DNA of 42,320 nucleotides from Chara braunii (lineage: Eukaryota; Streptophyta; Charophyceae; Charales; Characeae). Below are positions 20,037 through 28,342 of the stretch, piece after piece (position 1 is the first letter of the stretch; each line of letters begins with the position of its first letter). The stretch covers positions 2,404,671-2,446,990 of the forward strand of contig BFEA01000053.1 of the NCBI GenBank assembly GCA_003427395.1. Direction: 5' to 3'. A model generated the notes under the pieces. It was not told where the DNA came from. It saw only the letters and a program-made list of their open reading frames with translations, and did not search any database. The position numbers were made by a program, and so were the translations under genes.

Positions 20037-20399
20037 TCAGTCACGCCACCAATGTGCCTGTCGAGGGGAAAGCTTGGGCTTCGTGAGGAAAGCCTGGACA
20101 ACTGAGTTGTCCGTGCGCACCGTGAAGGGTGCCCCGTGCACGTAATGACGCCAGTGCCGGGTAACATAAACTACTACGAGAACCTCACGTTCATCGGCAG
20201 TGTAGTTTATCTCGGCTGGCAGTAGCTGATGGGAGTAGAAGGCGATCGGGCAATCCCCAGCACGAGCCTCGACAGTCCCATCCTTCTCGATGGTTGGGGA
20301 GTAAGTAACGGGAGGACTGTCAGTGGAGGGAAGTGGTGGAAGGGTAGGCGTCAGTCGAGAAGCAGTGTCAGCAGGAGGGGGGGGGGGAAGGAGGAACAT
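20037..20399 (-). pseudogene. RNase H domain (chromovirus C)
   Basis: After a Pro-rich insertion (residues 1-35 of the open frame) the sequence reads CPIAFYSHQLLPAEINYTAD, EREVLVVVYVTRHWRHYVHG and FTVRTDNSVVQAFLTKPKLS. This matches gypsy RNase H: PIAYxSRKLxxAExNYxxxxxExLAxxxxxxxWRHYLxG, then TDxxxL. The catalytic Asp of TDN is present. The N-terminal acidic region is in another frame upstream, and the C-terminal DALSR-type end is replaced after a frameshift near 20037. Confidence 0.8.
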
Positions 20400-20528
20400 G
20401 GGGATAAGATGAATCCGGAGGAGAGGGAAACACCTGAGAGAGGACTGCTCCTACTGCAAAATCTGACGCATCGGTGGTGACGATAAAGGGACGATCAAAA
20501 TTGGGGAGGCGAAGAACCGGCGCACAAG

Positions 20529-21343
20529 TCACCGCCTTCTTGAGGGCGCGAAAGGCGTCCTCGTACAGGGGTGTCCAAAACCACAGCGGGTTCTTCCGGA
20601 GGAGGGTGGAGGTAGGGTGGAGGTAAGGACGTAGGAATACCTAGCGTATCCCTGGATAAAATTACTATAGTAGTTGGTGAGGCCTAAGAAACTGCGAAGC
20701 TGCTTGGCAGAGGTGGGGACGGGCCACTCTGCAATAGCAGCGATCTTCGCGTCGTCCATGTGGAGACCCTGGTTAGACACATGGTGTCCTAGGAAGTCCA
20801 CTTTGCGCTGGGCAAAGCGGCACTTACTGTGCTTTGCATTGAAGCCATGCTTGAGTAAGCGCTGTAGGACATCGCGAAGGTGTCTGATATGGTCTTCTAA
20901 GGTACGACTGTAGACCGAGATGTCGTCCAGGTATACAAGAACGTATTCTTCAAGGATGTCCTTGAAAATGTCGTTCATCGCCGTCTGGAAGGTGGCGGGT
21001 GCGCATTGGTGAGATCGAATGGCATCACAGTGAACTCGTAGTGGTCGAAGCGCGATCGGAAGGCGGTCTTTGGCTGATCCTGTGCGGCAACGCGAATTTG
21101 GTGGTAACTGCTACGAAGATCGATCTTCGTGAATAATCAGTTGCCTGCCAGACGATCAAACAACTCATTCGCACGGGGCATGGGATAGTTGTTCTTAACC
21201 GTGTAACGGTTAAGGCCGCGGTAGTCGATGTAGAGGCGGAGAGTTCAGTCCGCTTTGCGAGCAAAGAGGACAAGTGCACCCCAAGGGAACCCAGTCGAAG
21301 GAGCTCCTCAAGCTGACGCTTGAGTTTCGTCGCCGCTGGAGTG
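20529..21343 (-). pseudogene. Reverse transcriptase, main part (chromovirus C)
   Basis: From the left edge of the mitochondrial insert: TPAATKLKRQLEELLRLG (frame 1), then in other frames [52 protein letters not shown], and a 149-codon frame (20978-20529) with VLVYLDDISVYSRTLEDHIR, KCRFAQRKVDFLGHHVS and LRSFLGLTNYYSNFI. The catalytic YLDD is intact (plus-strand 20922-20933). Frameshifts occur near 21025-21000 and 21250; the MPFGL Gly is Asp. The N-terminal segment lies beyond the insert at 23263-23385. Confidence 0.85.
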
Positions 21344-21465
21344 ACCGTACTCCCCAGTCGGAGTGTTTAACGCGTTAGCTAGGTTCCTCATCGAATCGCC
21401 CCTAAAAATCACCGGGCGTAGACCGAGGACCAACACTCATCGTTTACGGCATGGACTACCAGGGT
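21342..21465 (-). pseudogene. rrn18: Mitochondrial small-subunit rRNA fragment
   Basis: The reverse complement reads CTGGTAGTCCATGCCGTAAA, CGATGAGTGTT, CTAGCTAACGCGTTAAACAC and ACTGGGGAGTACGGT. This is the conserved 790-880 region (E. coli numbering) of bacterial-type SSU rRNA. CCATGCCGTAAACGATGAGTG fits plant mitochondrial 18S rather than plastid 16S. About 120 bp only. Confidence 0.85.
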
Positions 21466-21603
21466 CATTTTGAATTTAAATAAAAAATGGACTATATCAT
21501 TCGCTGAGTTTTTGTTTTGATTGCTATATCAAGTCAATCGAGTATACGTACAATAGATACCTTTGTTTGTATGTAGTGTAGTATTCAAAATTACAAGAAA
21601 GAG

Positions 21604-21669
21604 TACATGATAGCTTTTTTAGTTCTGGAAGCTTTCATGATTGCTGTGTTTTGCATGCTAGATCTTGTA
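21604..21669 (+). pseudogene. nad4: nad4 fragment (mitochondrial)
   Basis: Twenty-two codons read YMIAFLVLEAFMIAVFCMLD followed by LV and a stop. This matches the conserved NADH dehydrogenase subunit 4 segment (pattern AFLILExLMIAVFCMLDLLLF). The frame dies in a poly-A run at 21671. Confidence 0.7.
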
Positions 21670-21681
21670 TAAAAAAAATAA

Positions 21682-21825
21682 TCACTGGGAGCTTTGGCAA
21701 GGACCATTGGTGGTGTTATGTACATGCATTCTTATACAGGAGGTACGTTGTGCCTTAGTTTAGGTTTAGGAATGATTTTGTATACCATGTTTGTATGGTG
21801 GCGTGATGTAATACGTGAATCCACC
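21682..21825 (+). pseudogene. cox3: cox3 fragment (mitochondrial)
   Basis: Forty-eight codons starting [17 protein letters not shown] and including [20 protein letters not shown]. This is the well-conserved cytochrome c oxidase subunit III stretch between the early transmembrane helices. Similarity stops after REST, where YEGHHT would be expected. One residue is missing in the FTGGGT loop. Confidence 0.9.
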
Positions 21826-21831
21826 TGTATT

Positions 21832-21960
21832 GAGAGTTTGACATATGTTCAAAAGTTCTTAGAATTAGTGGGACCAGGGAGAACTGGTAAATCCACTTTT
21901 CAACTGATACTAACGGCTCTCGTGGGTAAAGAGGAATTCATCTCCAATTTTCCTTTTTTC
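21832..21960 (+). pseudogene. P-loop ATPase fragment, origin unclear
   Basis: In frame with the cox3 piece, codons read [20 protein letters not shown] then [21 protein letters not shown] is a Walker A motif, and the context resembles D5/P4-type primase-helicases of plasmids and phages (pattern FLELxGxxGTGKSTF, LLxxLxGxEN). Such genes occur on some organelle plasmids. I cannot tell whether it came from mtDNA or a mitochondrial plasmid; the similarity is short. Confidence 0.5.
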
Positions 21961-22068
21961 TTCCAGTTCATGTTTCAAACAAATGAATCGAGTTTTCAGC
22001 CCTGTTTCAACCACCACCATGTTATCTTGTATTTGTTCCACTGAACATTGTTAGCCTATTTGGATTCT

Positions 22069-22117
22069 GGGTGTATAGCTTAGTTGGTAGAGCATTGGGC
22101 TTTTAACCTAACGGTCG
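22069..22117 (+). pseudogene. trnK: 5' half of mitochondrial tRNA-Lys(UUU)
   Basis: GGGTGTATAGCTTAGTTGGT then AGAGCATTGGGCTTTTAACC TAACGGTCG: acceptor 5' strand, D-arm and anticodon arm with TTT anticodon, like plant mitochondrial trnK-UUU. The variable loop, T-arm and 3' acceptor are absent; a short tandem duplicate (AATGGGAAGGACTTAAGTAC, then a near copy) follows instead. Confidence 0.85.
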
Positions 22118-22574
22118 AATGGGAAGGACTTAAGTACGGAAAAATGGGAAGGACTCTTAAGTACGGAATTACCAGGTATATTTAATTGGGTCATGAGTTT
22201 AGAGAGGGAATTAGCTGTGAAGTATGTAACCAATCACAAGTTATACACTCCTTATAAAAAAAAATTATATTCAAACTTAGTGGGTATTTTAGTTCAAGTA
22301 ATTCGCTAGTCTTCAACAGTTCTAGATTCAAAAGGTAGTCTCTTATTATGGTGTTGGATCTTGAGTCTTTATGGTTTTGTCTTTTGTTTTCGAACTCGCA
22401 ACGAAGTTGCCTTGACTGGTGCCCCATGATGCTCCTACTCTGATGACAATCCCTTTACTTCAGAAAAAGTCTCTATATCTCAGCAAAATTTATGACCAAC
22501 CATATCTTCAGTAATCTGTAAACCAACAAAATATTTTCCGTTATAAACTTGTGCATAGTAACCGACTAATTTAG
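22118..22574. other. Unassigned AT-rich part of the mitochondrial insert
   Basis: A 25-bp near-duplicate (22118-22140 and 22143-22168), then about 400 bp without a recognisable gene. Its base composition is like the neighbouring mitochondrial pieces, so it is probably intergenic or intronic mtDNA. Confidence 0.5.
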
Positions 22575-23110
22575 GCAAAATACAAGATCTACGTGACCAA
22601 ATTTTCCAACTCTGGCGAGCCACACGCGAATGCTATCCGGAATTTCTGGACTGTTCTCACGCGAAGCGTGCAATACTCCAGGTAGACCGAACATTCAAGA
22701 GTGCGACTTGGGTTATAGAAGGTGACATTACCACAGCCTGGCGGCTGCCTCACAAGGTTATTCTAGGAATTCTTTCAGAAGAAATTGCTTGTAGAAAATT
22801 TATGAGCTTAATTCAAAAATCCCTAGGTGTTGGATATGCTCTCAAACGAGATGCCAAAATGTTCAGTCAAATTATTCTGCCTGAATTAGACATTCAATTG
22901 AATGAGGTATGCAAAGTTTCTCAAAACAAAATACAGACTTTGATTCAAGCGCGTAAAACAGAATTATCGTACTTTCGTAGTGATTTCATAATTGAACAAG
23001 TCCGAGTCTATTAGGTTCGATATGAGAAAGATTGGATTCTCGGTGTGAATGGACCTTATTGTTTGGCCAAATAGATTTGTAACGTGGTACATGATATTTG
23101 TATTAATTTG
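22575..23110 (+). pseudogene. Group II intron reverse transcriptase/maturase fragment
   Basis: Plus-strand codons include RTFKSATWVIEGDI, HKVILGILSEEI, KFMSLIQKSLGVGYALK, ELDIQLNEV and, after a stop at 23012, VRYEKDWILGVNGP. These match mitochondrial group II intron ORFs (patterns WVIEGDIxxCFDSIxH, LIxKxLxAGY, VRYADDWLLGV). The YADD catalytic box reads YEKD, and the PQGGxxSPLLANI motif is eroded to FSQIILPELDI. Intron ORFs of this kind mediate splicing and mobility; this copy is dead. Confidence 0.8.
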
Positions 23111-23262
23111 AGAATATCCTCGAAGATAGAGCTTGGCGATAAAGTGAAATTATTGTATACACTTATCAGTTTTGGAAAAACCAATATTACAATGGAAGCA
23201 CCTATCTCTGATATAATTAAACAGTGCGCTTTTCAAATTCTTCTTTATGGGATAATAAGATA

Positions 23263-23900
23263 GAGTCGGTACGGTGCCCGATGGTGAACACGATAGTTAG
23301 GCACGAGCTGGATAAAATGCTCAACACCGTGCATCGGGGGAATCCCGCTGTATGAGAAATACGGGGGGAAGACGTCGCGGTACTCTCAAATCAGGTTGTG
23401 AACGACCGACTCTAAGTCTGTCGTGAACTGTGTGAGTTCCTCATCATCTGCGTCGACACGAGGCGTATGTGTGGACTCGACAGTCGACGGTGCAGGGGCC
23501 TGGGACGTGGAGGGGGTATCCGCAGGCTGATGGGTGGATGTAGAGATGGGAGCCGCAAAGATGGAGGATGGGTCAGGGGGATCGGGCTCCAGAGAGATGA
23601 GCTCAACCTCGGGACAGAGTGGATCATAGCGAAGAAGATCCATGACGTTCACTGAGTAGAACGTGACGTCCTCCTGTCGTATGAAGTGAGCAAACTGACG
23701 AGGGGAAGTGAAGGTGATGTTGGGGTGGGACCCGGGGGAACCCTAAGGGACGAGGGTCCTGGGGAGGTAGGTCGGGAGGGGTGTGTTGCCCGTGGTCCCA
23801 ATGAAGGGGACGCGATGGGTCTGACCACACTTCGTTTTGAGAACGAGTGTCTCGGTCGCCCATTTGGCCTCTCTGTGCTACGGAACCGGCGAGACCAGGG
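23263..23900 (-). pseudogene. RT N-terminal segment and Pro/Ser/Thr-rich linker (chromovirus C)
   Basis: Next to the insert the minus strand reads GVEHFIQLVP and RAPYRL, the usual gypsy RT entry (pattern VxHxIxLxPGxxPxxxRPYRLSP). Upstream is an 88-codon frame (23652-23386) rich in Pro, Ser and Thr. A stop separates the two. Confidence 0.7.
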
Positions 23901-24119
23901 AGTACCAAGGATAAAGTCGTACCCAGTCTCCTGCACGTCGGAGTATGCGAAGGAATGGCAGCGCCGAGGCGGCTGGGTACTATCCGGTGGCTGGAAGGTA
24001 AGCGAGAAGTGGAGGTCGGGGACCGTCTGATCGAAGATGCGTTGTGTTTTGTTATCTCCGAGGGTAACGGAGATAGGAGAGCGAGACCCAGTGGTAGCTA
24101 GGCGAGCTTCCTCAACCAC
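23901..24119 (-). pseudogene. Aspartic protease, C-terminal part (chromovirus C)
   Basis: The frame from 24119 reads VTLGDNKTQRIFDQTVPDLH, SFAYSDVQETGYDFILGTPW and SRRF. This is the second half of a retropepsin (pattern YDVILGxDWL, here GYDFILGTPW). The first half with the D-S/T-G active site should lie at about 24130-24250, where the frame is broken. The protease would cleave Gag-Pol. Confidence 0.65.
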
Positions 24120-24339
24120 TCGAGGGTGAACGAAATCCCCTAGCTAGAGTCCCATAAAGCGCGGTACACCCTCGAAGATGTCCCTAGGCGAATAGGGATA
24201 ATGGGTAGGGTGCGATCAGGGTCAGAAAGCAGAGCGAGAAGACGACGCAGGACGTTGACGTGTCTCATGAGTCGCCCCTGACGAGCCTGAAGAATGCTCA
24301 AGTCCAGGAGAGATGACACAACGTCATCGCGAGTCGCCA

Positions 24340-26209
24340 ACTGAGTGCTACAATGGGCTGAGCGAATGGCGCGACACGTCGGAAGTCTCGGGAGGGAAGC
24401 ACTAGACGCGGCGGTCTGCTGTGAGGCAAACGGTACCTCGACAGACGACGGGCAGAGTGAACTGTGTCTGTCGTGTCCCGAGGATCCTCTGGTGGGGTAG
24501 CCAAAGGGGCAAACCGCGACTCGGTGGTCGGGAAGCCGGCTACGTGCGAGGCCTCAGTGGCACACTGCACCATGGCTAGGTGGGTGGGGCTGGTCGGGCG
24601 GGGCCGGGGGGTACTGAGATCGACACTGACAAAAGATGTCAGCATAGTGTCGATCGAGGGCGGTATGGTATGGACACCATGAGGAGGTGTGTCAATCCAG
24701 GCGGCAACGAAGGCAGCCGCGATGGGCCTCGAGGGCGGCAAGCTCCTCAGGGGATAGAGATTCGCGAGGAGGGACAAAACCCTGCGGGAGGTCTATCTGA
24801 TGAACCGTGGGTGTGCGGGTGCCAGACTGTGCAACCCGACCGAGTGCACGACCCATGGCAAACATGGCCATCTGCAGGCACTCGGCCAATGACGTCCCGA
24901 AGCTCAATGTCCTGGGGGGCGTCCCCAATGGTAGGGTTGAGCTCGGATGAGGCATCCTCTCCATACTCGAGAGAACTGTAGTGCCGAGAGAATGGCGCTC
25001 CAGGTCGAGCCGGGCGATGAAAACGACCAGCAAATGAGGAGCGACCTCTAGTGGTACCGCGAGACTGGGAGCTGGTGGCTGGCCACGAAGAGGGTGGGGC
25101 GACGGAGAAGCGACTGCACATCCTTTGGTATTGACGCGCAGCCTCATATGCTTGCTCCGCGGAAGAGAATTATCGCCTCCATAGCTCCAAGCGGTAGTTA
25201 GTCGGCAGGCTGACAAGGAATTGGTCGGTGAGTGTGACCTCCGGTAGGAACGTCTCGTCACAAACAAGGCGAGCATCCTAAAACACCCGGATGTGACGCT
25301 CCAGGTCGGCCGATATAGAGGACTTGGACCATCTGGTGAGGGTGACACGGTCTATTGCGCTGGTGGCTTCATGACGAGCGCTGAAGCGGTCCTGAAGGAA
25401 GGCCGCAAAGTGGGCCAGAGTGGGGACCTCACCCACGCGGAGGCGCTGGGTATAATGATCCTCCCACGCTTGGGAAGGGATACCTCACAAATTGGTTGGA
25501 GCACATGGCACCACAACTCTTGACGGGTGGTCGTCATAGAGAGTGTGCGCGTTGCTATCTGCCACCTATGAGAGACACGGGATGTGCCATCATAGGCGGG
25601 GCTCCCAGTGGGAGGAGGAATCCCAGCCTAGGCGGCACCCTGCTATGGGGGTAGGGGGACGAAGGCAAGAAGAAGAGGGCGGAGCCGTATTGCCGCGATC
25701 GGTGCGGGAAGCTGGGAAGCAACACCGGGGTGGGTCGATGAAACTGCGGGGCCAGATGCTGGTATCTGGACCGCAGCACCTGCGGCAGCAGTAGAGACGG
25801 TTGGGGCGATCGGGGCCGGCAGAACTACTGCGACAAACGGGGTGGTCTGAGCGGCAGCAACACTCGCCACTGCTGAGGGGGAGTGTTGGGCCTGGCCCGC
25901 AGAGGAGGGGGAACCACGTTGTCTCTGTCTCTGGAGTCGTGGGGAGCCGGATTCGGAGTCGGTAGGGGATGGGGTGTGGGAGCGGTGGGGAGAGCGATGA
26001 GGGGAGCCCTTGAGGCGGTTGACGTCGAGGGCAAGCNCATTGATTTGCGCTTGCAATGGTCCAAGCGTACTAAGTTGCGCCTGGATTGCTACAAGGGCGG
26101 CATGAAGGTCCATGGTGTCCGCATGGGCCCTACCATGAGCCGCTGATTGCGCGCCGACCTGGGATGTGGACTGCACCGCGGCGATCTCCTCTGATGATCT
26201 CCCTTCCAT
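24340..26209 (-). pseudogene. Gag region (chromovirus C)
   Basis: The first frame (26209-25643) starts MEGRSSEEIAAVQS, has a helical HAALVAIQAQLSTLGPLQAQ segment and a low-complexity Pro/Ser/Ala tail. Gag core pieces follow in shifted frames: TRQELWCHVLQPICEV, then FLPEVTLTDQFLVSLPTNYR with AYEAARQYQRM (about 25250-25120). A C-terminal SPEELAALEAHRGCLRCR may be the start of a zinc knuckle (CX2C visible, downstream His/Cys not). Several frameshifts and a single ambiguous base (26037). Gag would build the particle. Confidence 0.7.
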
Positions 26210-26367
26210 GGCCGGAAGGGGAATGGAGGTAGTCCTTAGAGGAGTGTGTGGGGAAACGGGCCCACCGGTAAGAGGAAGGAGAGCACAGGAGCGGAGTGAG
26301 TATGTGTGAGTCGGCTCGCCTCGGATTTTGCAGGTCGCCCGTGAGACGAAGGCGCAGGACCGCTCAA

Positions 26368-26391
26368 GGGGGGGGGGGGGGTCCGGGTCTA

Positions 26392-26427
<36 letters not shown>
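26368..26427. repeat. Poly-G tracts (14 and 36 nt)
   Basis: G runs at 26368-26381 and 26392-26427. They can form G-quadruplexes on the plus strand and are prone to length error in assembly. Confidence 0.95.
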
Positions 26428-26430
<3 letters not shown>

Positions 26431-26433
26431 GGA

Positions 26434-26472
26434 GAACCCTAAACCCTAGAAAACCCTAAGAAAACCCTAACC
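26434..26472. repeat. Degenerate telomere-like repeats (AACCCTAA type)
   Basis: Four AACCCTA units (AACCCTAAACCCTAG, AAAACCCTAAG, AAAACCCTAACC) directly follow the poly-G tract. They match the plant TTTAGGG telomere repeat and the plant telo-box, but are too few and degenerate to prove telomere origin. Confidence 0.7.
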
Positions 26473-26643
26473 AAAGCTTAGGTGGTTAGGGGAGGGTAGG
26501 GGCGACCAAATCAAGAAAGAAAATAATATGGAGGGGAGGGGGACAAAAAATAGAATAAAAAGATAAAATAAAAGAATAAATAGAAATAAATAAATAAATG
26601 AAATGTAAGGAGTGAGGAGAGAGAATATTTATTTTTTTGGAAT

Positions 26644-26945
26644 TTTCGGCAGCATTTTCCCACCCCACATGGGGTCAAAAATTTGCCAAGAGGAAGGAAA
26701 GAGCAAGAGGAGCACACTAACTTTCAAAATGTCGCAAATTAAAATTTTCAAATAAATAAATAAATAGATAAATAAACAAGGTGGTGGAGGAGAGTGAAGA
26801 GAAACTAAGGTTTGGAGTTTTTGAAAAATTTCGGCAGCATTTCGTTACCCCCATGGGGTCGAAATGTGCGGTAAGAAGAAAGTAGGGAGGAAAGACAAAA
26901 TTTCGGCAGCACTTCGTTACTCCCAAGGGGTCAAAATGTGCGCCG
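26644..26945. repeat. Triplicated TTTCGGCAGC unit
   Basis: Three copies: 26644-26690, 26829-26870 and 26901-26945. Each reads TTTCGGCAGCATTT, then a short palindromic block (CCACATGG, CCCCATGGGG or CCCAAGGGG), then GTCRAAAWTTGC/GTCGAAATGTGCG. They are separated by A/G-rich spacers. On the element strand this would be three hairpin-bearing motifs in the leader RNA. Confidence 0.8.
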
Positions 26946-27600
26946 ACGGCAAAAAAGACTAGGTCCTAGCAAGATATAGAGGTGCCGCAGAAAAATTCAA
27001 ATTTTCAGAATAAATAAAATAAAAATAAAAATGAATCAGAAAAATGAGAAAAGAAGTAGGGAATAAGATAATTCGAATTTTTGGAGGAAATAGGAAATTT
27101 TAAATCAAAGAAAAAGAGAAAAGAAGAAAAACAGAAAAATTCGAAGTTGGGTGGGGGGGGGGGATGGAAAAGTGATGAAGAAAGAGAGATAAGTGAGAAG
27201 AGAAAGAACAAGTAAAGTGGGAGATGGGGGAGATGATGGGGTTGTAGTTGGGGGAGGGAAGGGGGAGAGGAGGGTGGTAGAATGAGAGAGAAGGATATAG
27301 AAAAGGTAGAGATCAGTAGATGAGATTAGTGGGAGATGGTGAGTGGGGAGGAGAGGAGAGAAAAAGGTTGCGGAGCATGAGTGGAGAGGAGGGTAGGAGT
27401 AGGAAGTAGTGGTAGAAGGGTGATACCAGGCTCTTGGGTGGCCAAGAGCAGAGTTCTACCAAGATTCACAGGATCTTGGCCTTCAAGATGCTCCTGGCGT
27501 GATGCCACAGCAGTAAAAAGATGATGATGATCTAGGGTTGGTTGAGATCTTGATCAGCCACCCTACTGCCACAGTCACACAGCCCCCTAGCCAGGGGGGA

Positions 27601-27647
27601 ATATATATATCTGATGAGTCGGTGAAACTCCGACGAAACAGTTTGTC
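27601..27647 (+). ncRNA. Hammerhead-ribozyme-like motif
   Basis: In order: CTGATGA (27611-27617); stem II GTCGG/CCGAC (27618-27622 with 27630-27634, perfect 5 bp) closed by TGAAACT; GAAA (27635-27638); a short stem III ACA/TGT (27638-27640 with 27644-27646) closed by GTT; then C at 27647, giving the GTC cleavage triplet. All invariant core residues of a type I hammerhead are present. Weak point: stem I. The 5' strand is an AT run and the 3' strand begins ACAGCCCC, so only isolated pairs form nearby. Short stem III type I hammerheads are known in Penelope-like and other retroelements. Confidence 0.6.
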
Positions 27648-27728
27648 ACAGCCCCTCGTTTGTTGTCCTCTTCTCCCTCTCTGCCTACGGTTTACCGGGC
27701 AGTTCTATTTGACGATATATATATGTGG

Positions 27729-27838
27729 NNNNNNNNNNNNNNNNNNNNNNNNNNNNNNNNNNNNNNNNNNNNNNNNNNNNNNNNNNNNNNNNNNNNNNNN
27801 NNNNNNNNNNNNNNNNNNNNNNNNNNNNNNNNNNNNNN
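27729..27838. other. Assembly gap (110 N)
   Basis: N run flanked by TATGTGG on both sides, next to the hammerhead-like motif; tandem repetition probably caused the gap. Confidence 0.95.
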
Positions 27839-28004
27839 TATGTGGTGCAGCCCCCTAGCCAGGGGGGTCTTCAACAGGTGTCCGCGTGGCACAGCAGATT
27901 GCCACGTCCGCAGGTAGCAGCGGCCATGGCGGGGGGGGGGGGGGGGGTAAATAGTTGTTGTGCCACCTCTTCAAAAGCAACCAGCCACAATATCAGTCCA
28001 TACT

Positions 28005-28090
28005 GTGGCTTTGGCCAGTGTGTTAAGGCAGTGGCCACACACGCGCATGAGCAGCAGCTGCCCAGGTTCAAACCCTGGCAGCTGTAGCAC
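28005..28090 (+). repeat. tRNA-like segment, possible SINE remnant
   Basis: GGTTCAAACCC (28068-28078) is a perfect pol III B box inside a T-arm-like hairpin CCAGG-TTCAAAC-CCTGG. About 53 bases upstream TTTGGCCAGTGTGTTAAGGC resembles the A box and D-arm of tRNA-Leu/Ser with one base missing. No acceptor stem pairs. It is followed by a CTCCCGGAT/ATCCGGGAG hairpin. Likely a tRNA-derived repeat, not a tRNA gene. Confidence 0.35.
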
Positions 28091-28329
28091 TCCCGGATCT
28101 TGATAATATATATCCGGGAGCGGGGCGGGGCGGGGCGGCGTGGGCGCGCGCGCGTGCGGCGTGCTCCTGTCGTTTTAGCCACGTGTCCAGTCCCTTCACA
28201 CTGCTGCTCTTTCCGCTGTTTCTCGCTGTTTTCCCCCCCCCAAAAACCCTGAAAATCCTGCTATGAGGATTACACCGATTCCCGCTGTTGCATGAGGGAG
28301 GGGGCCGGGTTGGAGCAGGGACCGTTCCC

Positions 28330-28341
28330 GCTCTGATACCA
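28330..28341 (-). promoter_or_regulatory. Primer-binding site of chromovirus C (initiator tRNA-Met)
   Basis: On the minus strand TGGTATCAGAGC follows the LTR end ACACA after one spacer base. It is complementary to the 3' end of plant initiator tRNA-Met, the usual primer for gypsy and copia elements of plants. Confidence 0.9.
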
Positions 28342-28342
28342 G

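Larger units (their letters stand above)
21344..23262. mobile_element. Nuclear mitochondrial DNA insertion (mosaic NUMT)
   Basis: An AT-richer block splits the RT of chromovirus C between RAPYRL (right) and TPAATKLK (left) with almost no loss, and the flanking bases share GAGT, suggesting end joining at microhomology. Inside are pieces of mitochondrial genes in an order and orientation unlikely in one genome: SSU rRNA (minus), nad4 and cox3 fragments (plus), a P-loop fragment, the 5' half of trnK (plus) and a group II intron reverse transcriptase (plus). The pieces are short and broken, so none is functional. Confidence 0.85.
27581..27867. repeat. Direct repeat GCCCCCTAGCCAGGGGGG
   Basis: The 18-bp hairpin-forming string occurs at about 27582 and 27850, 268 bp apart, on either side of the hammerhead-like motif and the N gap. 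AT dinucleotide runs accompany both. A tandemly repeated unit containing the ribozyme motif is possible but hidden by the gap. Confidence 0.7.
26210..28329. other. Leader region of chromovirus C
   Basis: About 2.1 kb between primer site and gag with no coding content. From the gag side: poly-G tracts with telomere-like repeats (26368-26472), three copies of a TTTCGGCAGC unit (26644-26945), a long purine-rich tract (27000-27400), a hammerhead-like motif (27601-27647), an N gap and a tRNA-like segment (28005-28090). Its length suggests further insertions that I could not delimit. Confidence 0.6.

Noticed and set aside
22069-22117. Functional tRNA-Lys gene
   Set aside because: The T-arm and 3' acceptor strand are missing and it sits among other truncated mitochondrial pieces.
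22191-22427. 78-codon minus frame inside the mitochondrial insert
   Set aside because: AT-rich, no recognisable domain, opposite to the mitochondrial gene pieces around it.
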